Assembly (NCBI GenBank): GCA_013398955.1
Contig: VWPU01008504.1
Span: 45,011 to 109,010 of the forward strand
Origin: Callaeas wilsoni
Taxonomy: Eukaryota; Chordata; Aves; Passeriformes; Callaeidae
Length of the DNA: 64,000 nt
Direction: 5' to 3'
In this document: one piece after another, positions 26,809 to 38,800 of the stretch
How positions within the stretch are numbered: position 1 is the stretch's first letter
Layout: every line of letters begins with the position of its first letter
The notes under the pieces: generated by a model
What the model was told of the DNA's origin: nothing
What the model saw: the letters and a program-made list of their open reading frames with translations, nothing else
The model's database searches: none
Program-made: the position numbers and the translations under genes

Positions 26809-26838
26809 GCTCCTGTCAGTCATCACACCTGCTTTAAA
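26809..26838 (+). other. ANGPTL1: Probable ANGPTL1 5' UTR segment of the first coding exon
   Basis: The 30 bp before the ANGPTL1 start follow a near-ideal 3' splice site (cttttatctgttcaacag). If that acceptor is used, the upstream in-frame open stretch (26635-26808, with an in-frame ATG at 26710) is intronic and translation must start at 26839. An alternative weaker acceptor (gaaattttag) ends at 26631. Confidence 0.45.
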
Positions 26839-27664
26839 ATGAAGATATTGAAGTGGGCTTTGGGTGTCCTGCTGTTCCTGCTGCTGTCTATCGGGCGCTG
26901 TACGGAACAATCCACGCCGAGTAAGACGCCCCAGCAGAGGCAGCCTCGTTCAGCAGACGGGGGAGAGGAAGGGAAGAAATGTGGTTACACCTTCCTGGTC
27001 CCAGAACAAAAAATCACAGGGCCAATTTGCGTGAACACGAACGGCCCGGGCGCTGGGAACAGGAAAGACGAAGTCACCAGGATGGACATCGAGAACCTGA
27101 AGGATGTGCTGTCCAAGCAGAAGAGGGAGATCGACATTTTGCAGTTGGTGGTGGATGTGGACGGAAACATTGTGAACGAAGTCAAATTACTGAGGAAAGA
27201 AAGTCGAAACATGAACTCTCGCGTGACCCAGCTGTACATGCAACTCCTGCACGAGATAATTCGCAAGCGCGACAACTCACTCGAGCTTTCCCAGCTGGAA
27301 AACAAAGTCCTCAACGTGACAACAGAAATGCTGAAGATGGCAACGAAGTACAAGGAGCTCGAAGTAAAATATGCAGCACTAACTGACCTGGTGAACAACC
27401 AGTCTGTGACTATCTCGCTGCTGGAGGAGCAGTGCCTGAGAATCTTCTCGCGCCAGGACAGCCACGGCTCGCCGCCCCTCGTGCAGGTGGTGCCGCAGCA
27501 CATTCCCAACAGCCAGCCCTACAGCCCCGTCCTGCTGGGAGGCAACGAGATACAGCGAGACCCCGGCTACCCCCGGGACAGAGACGTAAGGCCACCGCCT
27601 GACCCAGCCACTTCTCCTACAAAGAGTCCTTTCAGAGTACCACCTCTGGCTTTGATTAACGAGG
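26839..27664 (+). CDS. ANGPTL1: ANGPTL1 coding exon 1: signal peptide, coiled coil
   Basis: This exon encodes residues 1-275 plus one base of Gly276 of angiopoietin-like 1, a secreted angiopoietin-related glycoprotein. The start was chosen because MKILKWALGVLLFLLLSIGR is a clear signal peptide and aligns with the human start; a purine sits at -3. Residues ~80-200 form a heptad-rich coiled coil that mediates oligomerisation. Sequons NVT (Asn159) and NQS (Asn187) match the human N-glycosylation sites. A proline-rich linker at ~212-275 leads to the fibrinogen domain. The donor is gtaagt. The exon is clearly more GC-rich than the flanking introns. The frame stays open upstream to 26635 but has no homology there, so that part is probably UTR or intron. 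Confidence 0.97.
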
Positions 27665-30600
27665 GTAAGTTACCTGTCACTGTTTGTCTAACCTGAGATT
27701 TCTCCATTGCTGAGGGAAACTGTCCCGACCGTAGAAACAGAAGGAAGAATTGAAAGTACTGCCATGGCTCGCTCTTGCTGCTGATTTTCTCTCCCCTTTC
27801 TAGCTCCCAGGGAAAGCTTTAGTTTGCCAAATGGCCTAAATCTCCGTAAGATGAATTTATTGAAATGGCTGATACTCAGAAATTCAACCAGAACAATGTT
27901 CGCCTTCAAGTCGCAAAGTATTGAGGGTTCTCTCTACAGCTAGGTTTGAGTTATGGAAATATGAAAATTCAGTATTAGCATAAACTTTCTAGTATGTACC
28001 CATTATTTGATGATGCCTGCTAGCTACATGTTACAGTAGCTGGCTTACGCTTCCGTTATCATAAGAGGAACTAATTAATTATAAACAAATTGAGTAATTT
28101 TCTTTATACTTACACGTATACATTTGTCAGAAGAAAATTCTACTAGGAGAATTTTCATCCTTCTATTCTGACCTGCTTTAAAATGAACACCTAAATCCAC
28201 CAACACAGTCATGCAATGAGTCTCTAAGTGTTTAGCTGAAATATTCAAGAGCAATAAAGTTTGAAAGGATCATTGAATCAAGCCTGGATCCAATTAGAGG
28301 CACTCAGCTTTGAAAATTTAAAATCAGTAACTACATTCCCAGTAACCTGATGACAGTAGGGGATGGCAAGTTAAACTAAAACCATAAATATTATGAAAAT
28401 ACATTCAGGAGACTATCTCATCTACACATATTACACTCTTTAGGTCATTAGATAAATTCACGTATCACTAGGAATCAAAATTAGCGACAATTAACTACCT
28501 CTGAGCTGCCCTGAACTCTATCATGTTTCTCACTTTATTAAAATTTTGACAGAATCACTATTTAGAAAAAATTCAAGGATTCAGAAAAACAAGTTTTTCT
28601 CAGACATCTCTTTGGGTGCTTGCTCTTGGCTTCTGTTAGCACAGCAAAAGGGTTTGGTGGAGGGTTTTGGGTTTAGGTGTCTGTTTTGCTTTTGTTTCTT
28701 TCAAATTGCCTTTAGTCCCAGTTAAGAGTTCAACTTGGTTCCTAAGATGAAGGCAAAACGTTTACTTGTGACTGTTCTGCAGCACTGCAGCCAACCAGCT
28801 GCTGATGTGAAGAACAACTATTTTTATTCAAGGTCTGCAGAAACTTCAGGCATGAGCCCAAGCAAAATGCCAGATGTCATGCGAATTTCAGTGGCACATC
28901 ATGACAGAGGGGAAACAGTTCATATCAAAGCATTGCGTGGATGTCTGGTCAGACAGCACAAGTATAATTCTAAAAAAAGCCACGACTTCCTGCTTCCCAG
29001 CAAACCCTCGCTTCCAGGTTCTGCTCTAAATGCATCTTTTTCTCAATATACGCCTGCTGCGCGTACAAAACGAGGCAATAGCACTAAGTGTTATCCTCTA
29101 AATTACCTACCCTGGCGTTGTCTAACCCCTCTACGCCTAAAAGTTCAGATTTTGAATCCGTTTTTGGAAGGGAACACAAAGAAATCTTAGGAAGCTTATT
29201 GTAACATTATTCACCTTCCTTTAATACTAGATTCTTGAGGTGGAAGTTTAGGTGTTTGGTGCAGTGCTTGGGAAAAGGAAGGTTGAGAATTGCTACAGCT
29301 GGGAGAGCATCAGTCATCACAACCAAAACTTGGACATTCCAACACAATGCCCACTTACTATCCTTGACTTTTAAAATTAAGGTAAACAGATTTCATGGTG
29401 CACAGAATCAAAACCGTGTCATAAAAGAAACAATTTTACGGTTAAAAGATAATTTATAATGTATAAAGATGTCAAAAAAGACCAGTGAAAACCAGATAGT
29501 CCCAATTAGAAATAGGCCTGTTAAAGATTTATGTCAGAATAAATACCTGGACCTCCTAACAAATACTTGCATGCAGCAGATGGGTCAGAAAGGTGCATCT
29601 GAATATTGTGGGTGGAGAGTAAAATGCAAAATATATGGGGAACAACAGGATGAATTTCTGTTTTCTGGGTATGGTGGTTAATTTGTACAAAAATTGTTCT
29701 AAAAATTGAGGAAGGTTAATGTATCTGTGGATTGTAGTTGTCACAATTACCGTAATGTTTGGAATAATAACCAGCGATCCCCAAAATTACTGCCACTATT
29801 TTAGCAAAAAGTGGCTTAAAGTTAATCAAGTACTTGAAAATTAGACACATCCTGCCCCATGTTTCTAATATCTCTTGGTTAACAATATAGCATCCTTTTT
29901 TCAATGTATGTCCCATTTTATTTTGAACTTTTCCTCTACTAATGCCACCAAAAATCCTCTCTATGAACCTTACACAAGCTCAGCTTCTGTATCATCTGCT
30001 CAAGATAACATCTGGCATCTCAACATGGGATTCAGCCACCAAGTTATGAAGCTTTCAACTTCAAATATTTAATCCCTTTCCTTCTCTACTTCATTTAATT
30101 TAGCATAGAATATGATCTGCACTAAATCATACATCTAAGGCACAATTTTAGAAGTGAAATATTTAACAGATCATCTTCTCAGAGTATTTCTGACTTATAA
30201 CTGTCTCGGTGACTTAGTGTACACAGACTGTTACAAAAGACTAGATGTGCTCGGGGTACCTACTCCTTACACAAACTATAAAACCTGCAAGATTTTAAAC
30301 AGAAAATCATGCTTTTTTCATCAGTCAGATCTCCACCCACAACAGCACTGTGGAGAATCTCTCAGTTTCACAAACCTCAGTATTTCCACTGAAGATCAGT
30401 TCTTATAATGTGAACTTGAAATAATTATACATAAAGAATTTAATTCAGTAAAAAGATTCAAAGCAATACACCAAAAATTATGGGATATGATGTGTTTCCT
30501 TACATTCAGAGCAGAAGTCTCTTACCTCTGCCACAACATTAACTTATGTTAATACATGCAGACAAAGCTGAGCATCAAAGCAGACGAGTTGCATCCTGTG

Positions 30601-32581
30601 AACTTAAAGCCAGCTGAACTCAGAAGTGATCCAAGTATTATATAAACAGACTGGTACAATTCTGTCTGCTTTAAAAACTACTTAAAACCACCCCAAACAC
30701 CTGCTTGGGTCTCTCATGGAAAAACGAGTGCTCAGTTCCTCCTCTAGTGATAATCACCAGCAGATCTAATTAAGCTAATCTTAATCTTCAATTAACATTA
30801 CAAAATACAAGGCTTGTTTGTTTACACTTTTCCTAAAGCAATAATTGTTTTATAAAAATACTTCTGGAACAACATCCCTGTTCAGTCATAGAGCACCCAA
30901 ATTTACTTCAGAAAGTTCAAGGAATGGGAATGAGACCCAGCTTAGCCCAGGAACTTATCTATCCCCTGGACAAACTCTGCAATATTCACAATCTACACGG
31001 GGATTTTAGCTGTGAACAAGAGGGAAAGAAAGCACTCGTATATCAAAGCTATGGGATTTATTTCCTAAGGTGCCACTGCTTGCTCTGGAAGAATGACAAA
31101 GCCATCCCAGTCCTGAGAGTGAAGCAATGCTTACAGCAACAGCTCAGTGTCTGTGACAGTCCTGTCACAGCCAGAAGCTCTAAGTACTCCTCATTACATA
31201 CACGAGCTTCATGCACTCTAATTAATATGAAATGCTTAATGGATTTCTTGCTAATTACATACTTGTCCAACTGGCAACTACTACCTGAAAATCCAAGAAA
31301 AGTGTAATTTTCAGCTTGCTTTTGTCACACGAGCTTAACCTGCAGTGAAGGTCCCTTTCCCTCAGCCTCTGCTTTTGTTTAAAGAATAACCTCAACAAAT
31401 GTCTTCTACGCTGCTTTGCACGAGCTGTTTCTGTGACTGATGGATTCTGTCTGAACATCCAAGGAGATTTGAGAAAATAAACCCCCTCTGGAAGGAGAGG
31501 AAAGCTGCAGCTGATTTGTTTTCAGATGTCTTGAGTTTTCAAATACATTTAGGGCATCCACCACTAACTAGTCATTAGAACACACTTTGCTTTTCATTAG
31601 TAAATTACCAGTTTCTCTAAACCAACTGAAGTAATGGCACACAAACAAGTTTTTTTCTAAAAAGCAGAAAATAAAAACATCACCAAAAATTGAAAAGCAA
31701 ACTAGGCAAGGTTTTCAGAGACATGTACGCTGCATCCTTCTCAGAGAATGACCAGATGGTCTTCTCTAAGTATTCTTTGTAAAACCACTATTCACATGGA
31801 CTAAAATAGAGCTTTCAAGGCAGCACTCACAACAGCAACAGCAATTTTGTGCAACCACAGCTCCGAGAACAAATATGTGAGTCCTTTCAGCTGCTCAAAA
31901 ATCCTTCTCCATCGCTTATTTCCTTCATCAGTATCCATCTACACACATCACACCAGGATGACACATGAAGCTCAGAAAGATTCCTACCCACAGTTAACAG
32001 CCTAATCCTCAAACTGGCTAAGTACATAACAGCAGAAAATTATGCAGCGTAAGAATTCTCTCTGACTAAATTCCGTGTCTGTAGACTCTGGCAGTAAATA
32101 TTTCTTACAGCAGCTCTCAAACTACTTCTATATTCAGAAATAGGGAGGGTTGTTTGGGTATCTTGGATTTGTTTTGGTTTTAACTTCCACCAGTTTCAAA
32201 CTGGTGCACCAGAAAATGAAGTAAATTGATGTTTGCCTTTTGTAAAAAAGAAGAAAATAATTCATGAAGAAAAATAATGTTCTTCAGTATCAAGAACCAG
32301 AGTATAAATCTTTGCCACAGAAGACAAAAAAAATCAGGTGTTGGTAACTGAAGTCTATTATTTGTTTAGCAAAATGAAGTTTTTGTTCAAAAATATATGG
32401 AGAGAGGATATTGACATGTTTATTTATATATACAATTAATCTCAGACAGTAACTTTTTGCACTGTTTTCCACGGTAGGTTTACACCTTAACTGAATTACT
32501 GACTTGCCATTACAAAATATTCCTGGACAATGGTCACTGCACAGCCAAGCTTGAAGGCTTACAGTATTTCTTTTCCAAAAG
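27665..32581 (+). other. ANGPTL1: ANGPTL1 intron 1, 4.9 kb
   Basis: AT-rich intron. It includes open frames of 151 codons (28735-29190) and 127 codons (30924-31307) that show no recognisable protein features. No mobile element identified. Confidence 0.85.
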
Positions 32582-32775
32582 GTCCATTCAAAGACTGCCA
32601 ACAAGCCAGGGAAGCTGGGCATTCCAACAGCGGGATTTACATGATCAAACCCGAAAACAGCAACGAGCCAATGCAACTCTGGTGTGAGAACAGCCTGGAC
32701 CCTGGAGGATGGGCAGTTATCCAGAAGAGGACAGATGGATCTGTCAACTTTTTCAGGAACTGGGACAGTTACAAG
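32582..32775 (+). CDS. ANGPTL1: ANGPTL1 coding exon 2: start of fibrinogen-like domain
   Basis: A 194-bp exon completing Gly276 and encoding residues 277-340, PFKDCQQAREAGHSNSGIYM through SVNFFRNWDSYK. This is the N-terminal part of the fibrinogen-like domain, with Cys281 and Cys310 (LWCEN) forming the first conserved disulphide and the GGWxVIQxRxDGSVNFFRxW signature. The acceptor is tttccaaaag and the donor gtaaat. Frame and phase are confirmed by the split glycine codon (G|GT) and by clean joining to the exon at 34306. Confidence 0.97.
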
Positions 32776-34305
32776 GTAAATTCTAGAATGCAGAAAATCA
32801 GTGGGCAAAGAAAGATCACTGAAAAGAGCGATCATCCCTCAGAGGGAAGCAGATTTCAGTGGCAATGTCCTATTCCCTCCATGCACAGTTAACTTTGTAT
32901 GAACCAACCTGTCTGAAGCAGCCTGGGTCTGTAATCCCCAACACAACTGGGAGACATGTCATTCTAGACAGTGGCTGGGAAGTCATTTATTACAAAGTTC
33001 TAACTGAACACGTGATTTTTATTAACACACCGAGAACTACAGTGAGTACTTGTAAAGCTTCATTGTCTCCCTTATGAATAAGCAAACTCAGTCAGTGGAA
33101 TTACTCATTTAAACACACTAAGAGATTTGCTGGATCAGGGGCTCAACTTAAAAATAGTCCTAATAATGAATTCAAGGAAATAACTTCCACCTACTAATTT
33201 AGGTTAAAGATCTAAAGATGTCAGGTGGTGAAGGGGAACACATTGCTGTGTGTTACTGTGATACTACGCACTAGCAGGCAGAATGTTTAGGATGACAAGA
33301 GGATGCTGCTTTGGAGTAATTACATGCTAAACAGGAAATATGAAGATCATTTGGTTGGGGTAGTAATAATACTAATAATAACAATATATACAACACAAAT
33401 TAACGTGAGGATTTTTGCTTCTTGCATTCATGGAATTTAGTGATTCAAATATTAATCCCTAAATCAATAATAACTAAAATAATTATTCAATAAACAAACA
33501 GATAAATAAATAAATAATTATGCAAAGTCTGTGCTGCTCTGAGAAGTAAAGACTTTGCATAATTATTCAATAAACAAACAGATAAATAAATAAATAATTA
33601 TGCAAAGTCTTTACTTCTCAGAGCAGTACATGGTTGTTTTTGGAGTTGTTAAATGTTATAAAATGTTTTAAGGCCGTTATGGAATGCCTTATAAAGCAAC
33701 CATAAACATTAAGCAACACTGAACATTAACAGCACAGGTTTACTTGGGGAAAGGAGACCGCAGATAGGAAGTATCACTTCACAGCTACTGTGGTGGTAGT
33801 CTGTGATTTGAAACAAAAGATGTCTTTATATTTCATTTCTAATAAATCCTGTAAAGAACACAGAGGAATTGTGTGATTAAATTGACAGTAAAAAACAATA
33901 CTAGTTGCAATACAGAAGCAATGAGAAGTTATTTGCCTTGAACATTGAGACTGTTGATCCATAAACACCTTTATCAACCAAGAAATATAACCTAAAATTC
34001 CATTATTCACCCATTACTACAAATCCCCTTAGCTTTGTCAAGAAATACACGGTTTCAGTTTCCCTATTCTCACTCCCTTTATCTGAAAAAGAGGAGGACA
34101 GCAAGAACACAGATGTTTTGCCACTGCTGGCAGCATCTCATGCAGCTTAGCAGCCCCAGTGCAGCAAAATAAAGCACTTAAATGCACGGGTTGAAGTCAT
34201 TCAGAAGTTTAAAAGCTTTCAGTACCCAAGTTCCACTGGTTTTTAACACTCCTGCTGATGAGTGTTTTAATAAACTACGAAAACTTCTGATCTTCTTTCG
34301 CACAG
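32776..34305 (+). other. ANGPTL1: ANGPTL1 intron 2, 1.5 kb
   Basis: Holds the direct/inverted repeat cluster at 33481-33626; otherwise plain AT-rich intron. Confidence 0.9.
33481..33626. repeat. 80-bp-period direct repeat with nested inverted repeats
   Basis: A 50-bp block at 33481-33530 is repeated exactly at 33561-33610. Between and across them are inverted copies: 33534-33567 is the perfect reverse complement of 33593-33626 (34-bp arms, 25-bp loop), and 33513-33530 is the reverse complement of 33550-33567 (18-bp arms). It lies in ANGPTL1 intron 2 and has no coding content. The AT-rich arms contain taaataaataaataa simple repeat. Confidence 0.95.
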
Positions 34306-34576
34306 AAAGGATTTGGGAACATCGATGGAGAGTACTGGCTGGGGCTAGAAAACATCTACATGCTCACCAATCAGGATAATTACAGACTCTTGATTGAGCT
34401 GGAGGACTGGAGCAACAAGAAGGTCTACGCAGAGTACAGCAGCTTCCGCCTGGAGCCCGAGAGCGAGTTCTACCGGCTGCGCCTGGGAACGTACCAGGGC
34501 AACGCGGGAGACTCCATGATATGGCACAATGGGAAGCAATTCACCACACTGGACAGGGACAGGGACATGTATTCAG
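34306..34576 (+). CDS. ANGPTL1: ANGPTL1 coding exon 3: fibrinogen-like domain core
   Basis: A 271-bp exon encoding residues 341-430 plus one base of Gly431. It begins KGFGNIDGEYWLGLENIYML and ends TTLDRDRDMYS. It contains the GEYWLGLENI motif of fibrinogen-like domains and, near the end, the DRDRD acidic cluster corresponding to the calcium-binding loop. The acceptor is tttcgcacag and the donor gtaagg. Local GC content rises over the exon. A 110-bp pyrimidine-rich array (34971-35079) sits in the following intron. Confidence 0.97.
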
Positions 34577-35590
34577 GTAAGGAAAGCAGGGTGGCTGTGA
34601 AAAGTGAGTAATGTATGTTCTGTCAACGGCACCACCTCAAAAAATACGGCATAGTATAACGAAAGTACGTAAATTCTGATAAAATAACCCTACTGGAAGA
34701 TGCTTCAAATCAATGATGATAAAAACCACACGCACCTGTCAGAAATTTAAAATCTATTACCCTCACTGACAACACACTGCAGCCATTTTCTCTTTAGCTC
34801 ATCGCTTGCATGTGACTCTGCAGCTGGAATATCTGTTCAGGTGATCTCTGAGAAACACCAGGAACTAAAGAAGTGAAGAGCATGAAAGAACTGCAAGCAT
34901 GCAGAGGCTTAATTGTGTACTGATACTTAAGAAAGGGGCACATCACTTGGTTTTTGTACTCCTTAAAGCTCTCTTTTTCTCATTTCCTCCAGTTTTTTCC
35001 TCTCATTTCCTCAGTTTTTCTCATTTCCTCCATTTTTCCTAAAGTTTCCTTTTTCTCATTTCCTCCATTTCTTTTCTTGCCATGAAAGAAAGGTTGGGGA
35101 GTGCAATACTTCAGTTGCTTTTCCTCAGCTGTCAATAACCATAAAAACTGGACAAATCCTGCAAACTCTTAGACAAGCCTGTAACAGTAAAAACACAAGT
35201 TACAAGCAACTCTTTGTGGGATCGTAGCCCCGTGTGCTGCTCGGGGCTGTATCAACTCACATTGCTTCCACTCAAGTATTTCTAAACAGCACATAATCCG
35301 AGTTCCTTGGGTGTTAGCTCATGGACAAGCAGTGCTGGCAGGCTGAAAACACTTCTCTCCTTCGTTTTCAGCTGTCACATTAAAGACCATGGCAATAACC
35401 TCCCCCCTCCAGCAATGGCTGCTGTTACAACAGAATTTATAATTTAGGAAGAACACCAAGATGTGACCACAACAGGCTATGAAGTACTTCCAAGCTGCCT
35501 CTGAGGATAAGCCACAAAATGACGACATTTAGTAAATCTCCGTTTCTCCTGCCTAAAGCTGAAGTTCACCCGTGTCCTTCTGTTCCACAG
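34577..35590 (+). other. ANGPTL1: ANGPTL1 intron 3, 1.0 kb
   Basis: Holds the pyrimidine-rich array at 34971-35079. The split glycine codon (G|GA) confirms the join. Confidence 0.9.
34971..35079 (+). repeat. Degenerate pyrimidine-rich tandem array
   Basis: The 11-mer ctcatttcctc occurs four times (34979, 35002, 35020 and 35055), embedded in T-runs, giving about 110 bp that is nearly pure C/T on the plus strand. It lies in ANGPTL1 intron 3, about 0.5 kb before the last exon, and includes an acceptor-like ctcatttcctcag. Confidence 0.85.
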
Positions 35591-35778
35591 GAAACTGTGC
35601 CCACTTCCACAAGGGCGGCTGGTGGTACAACGCGTGTGCCCACTCCAACCTCAACGGGGTCTGGTACCGAGGAGGCCACTACAGGAGCAAGTACCAGGAC
35701 GGAATATTTTGGGCTGAGTACCGGGGAGGTTCCTACTCCTTGAAAGCAGTTCAGATGATGATCAGACCTATAGACTGA
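35591..35778 (+). CDS. ANGPTL1: ANGPTL1 terminal coding exon: end of fibrinogen-like domain
   Basis: A 188-bp stretch completing Gly431 and encoding residues 432-492, then a TGA stop. It carries [20 protein letters not shown], in which Cys433 and Cys446 form the second conserved disulphide, then [13 protein letters not shown], and it ends [13 protein letters not shown], the family C-terminus. The acceptor is tgttccacag. The total of 492 residues is within one residue of the human protein, with no truncation or frameshift. ANGPTL1 is extracellular and in mammals has anti-angiogenic activity; it is classed as an orphan angiopoietin-like ligand. Confidence 0.97.
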
Positions 35779-35835
35779 GGAGGAAAATCCCACAGTGCTC
35801 CCATATAAAAATTCTCAGTGTTTGAGCTCCAGGAA

Positions 35836-35841
35836 AATAAA
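35836..35841 (+). terminator. ANGPTL1: Candidate ANGPTL1 polyadenylation signal (AATAAA)
   Basis: A canonical AATAAA hexamer lies 58 bp after the ANGPTL1 stop codon. Using it would give an unusually short 3' UTR, so it may be a minor site. A variant ATTAAA occurs further down near 36570, but I could not pick out a convincing distal site. Confidence 0.25.
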
Positions 35842-38800
35842 ATGTTACTTTTTAATCATTATTTTGCACAATCTGCCCCTGCAAAAAGCAGGTCTACAGT
35901 TTTCCTGTCTTCTTTCCCCTGTCATGTTCCCCTCTCCTTTTTTAAGACCCTTCTCTACTGTGACAGACGGTGTTTTTTTTTAAACACACATTCACAAAAG
36001 CAGATGTTTGTGCTTGCAAAGCATATTTATCTTTTGTTCAAGATCAACATGCTTTATGTAAACAGACAAAGCTGGTAAAAAATTCCAGATCTTTGACAAG
36101 ATATAAGCTTTTCCAGTTCAAAAAGCTTATGCTTTTTCAGGTTAGCTCAACCCTTAAATGTAAATATGTGAAATGACATTGTCTTGCTTTAATGTGAAAA
36201 TTGATTAGTTATTTAACAATTTATTTAAAAATGTTGGTATTACTTTCAATGAAAAATCTGACTTCACATTTCTGTTTGATATTTACTCCAAGAACCTACA
36301 TAAAAAATTGGAGACTTTTTAGCTTTGCCAGCAGAGAAAGATTTTTGCAACAAATAATTATTTCAAAATGAAGAGGCAAATTTAACACAAAATACAAAAT
36401 TTCTTAGGGAATTCTCTACACTGCTAAGATCTGCAAGTCCTACCTTCTGTAAAAATTTAGGTAAAATGTTCCTTGCATAAGAAAATTAATCGTATGAAAT
36501 TATCGATAAACTTGAGACGATCAAATTAATTGGTACTTTTTTGACTTTCAACTTCCATATTCAAGCCTTCTAATTAAACTTTGAACTTGAACGGCAGAAC
36601 TGAAAGTCTTGATATTAAAATCATAACTTGACACTTCTCTGCTCCAATTAGGAATGATGAGGGCTGACCAAGCATTCACACGTGGTAATTGAGAGAAGTC
36701 TCTGAATATTAGAAGTTTTCCTCCAACACAGCTTTCTGCTCCCACAGTAAAACAAAGGTTAGGAATCAGCTCTGAGTGTGTTCTCCCTGACATCCCAAAC
36801 TTGGGCTGCTTTTACACACATTTCCCTTCCCTTACACCTATACAACTGTTGATACTGTCTGTACTAAATTTTATCTTCCAGATATCAGATTTCCACTGCA
36901 ATTAATATGCAATTTAAGAAATTAATTAGAAAATACTTTCCCAACATTTAACAAAAGCTATACCACACATTGATTCAAAACAAGATACTTCCAAAGTCAG
37001 ATACAACAAAACATTCGCTTTAGGTACCAGAACCTCAAAACTAAAGCTTTCTTCCTGTTATGTAAAATTATTTAATAACTGCACTTATAGCCATACAGGT
37101 TGCCTAATTTAATTTTGTATTACATAAAACTGAATATGCTGTTCTGAACTGTAACCAGTGTGTTTGTTTGGCACCCCATATGTGCCTTCAGGATTTTAAG
37201 GAACTTTGTCCCTACTTAAAATAAGAAACCACAAGAGTTAAAGGATAATCTAGTATTATTGTTATGTTAAATTAGTCAATATCGATTACTATGCAAAGCC
37301 CTGTATGTAATTCAGAGGAGAAAAAACAGCATTGTGCTTTCAGAACACACTCTCCAGAGCAGATAAAGCTTCATTGATAATGTACGGCTGCAAGGCTTGT
37401 AGTTAAATCTTTGGTCAGAGATCAAAGCCAACCAGTCCCACCAATATTTAATTGGGGTTGGCAGCTGTGGGGAATCAGTCCCAGCATATTCCATGCCCAA
37501 ATTCCAAGAATTTTAACTGACACAAATGTTTATGATTACAATTCTGAAATTGTTCTTCATATAAGGAATATTTGTTTGTTACAAACATCATACAGACCTC
37601 ATTGATTGAGCGTCCTGCAAAACGTTTTTTAATTGCAAATGCTTAAAATTCAGACTCTCTATAGTCTCTCCTTTTTCTCTATGGTAGCTGGATAGAAGAG
37701 CAGTTCAGGTAAACTTATAAAAGGAAAATGCCCTCCAAAACATTCCTTTAATGATCACTTCTGACAGCTTTTAGTTCATTCAACTGGCAGATCTCCTCTC
37801 CTTGGCAGAGAGTGCATTTTACCCCAAGAATCTCTTGCCTGCTACAAAAACAGTGTTTGTTTATTCAGTGTACTCAGTGAAAGGTGTACTTTGCAGAAAC
37901 CCTGAAGTAAAATTAGCTTGCACTCAGCCTTTTAATTAAATCTTATATATTAGACATCTAAAAAGTGAGTCTTCCCCAATTTAAAGCTGCAGGATGACGT
38001 TAACTAAACATTATTACAAAATACACCCAGAAACTCAGACTGTACAAATGCTGTGCTCAGTAAGACTTAATTAAGTTACCAATTTAAGATTACGAGGAAG
38101 GAAAGCATAGCATGTCTTTTTCAGGTTGGTTCATACTCTGTACAATAATTCACTTCCAAATGCTTGTAACTCTATCAGTTTGTAACTTCTGGGCTGAATT
38201 TTCTAAGCAGGGTGAATGACTTTAAAAGTTCAATGTTTTCTCTCACACTTTTTCTTTTGAAAGACTTTCAAAAGAGGCTGTAGCATCCCTCAGGCTTCTT
38301 GCCCTGGGCATTCAGAAGCAGTCTGTCTGGGAAGGATAAAGCCTTCACCATTCCTCTACCATCAGTCCAAATTTAACCAGGCAGACCTCAAGAAAGTTCA
38401 ACTTGTACAAAACAAAACCTGAAACACAGCTTTCACATCTACTTCCAAAACCTATTGCAAGCACTATCACTGAAGCAGCTGAATATTCCTCAGATGAATA
38501 CTTAATAACCTGTTCTCAGCTTTTCTCTTTCTGGATATAACTCCTCAAAGACAGCTATAAGAAAAATATCTCACAAGGTAGTACTGCTTAGTTAAATAAA
38601 AATCTTACTTCTCAAGTTACGGCTCAGTTGTTTCATTGTGTGATCTCAAATTGATCAGAACTCTGGAATAAGATTCCCTTGGAGAACAGGGTTTTATTCT
38701 AAGGTGAAATGTAACATCACATACACGGCTCCCATTTGTTCTGGCTGCTTTAGCTGCCTGGGTGATGCACCACTGATGACATCCCTCAGTGTGCACCAAG

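Noticed and set aside
26985..27509. 174-codon minus-strand frame
   Set aside because: It is the reverse-strand shadow of the ANGPTL1 first coding exon; no independent features.
28735..29190. 151-codon open frame in ANGPTL1 intron 1
   Set aside because: No recognisable domain, signal or repeat; it lies inside an intron on the sense strand, and its length is possible by chance when several thousand frames are sampled.
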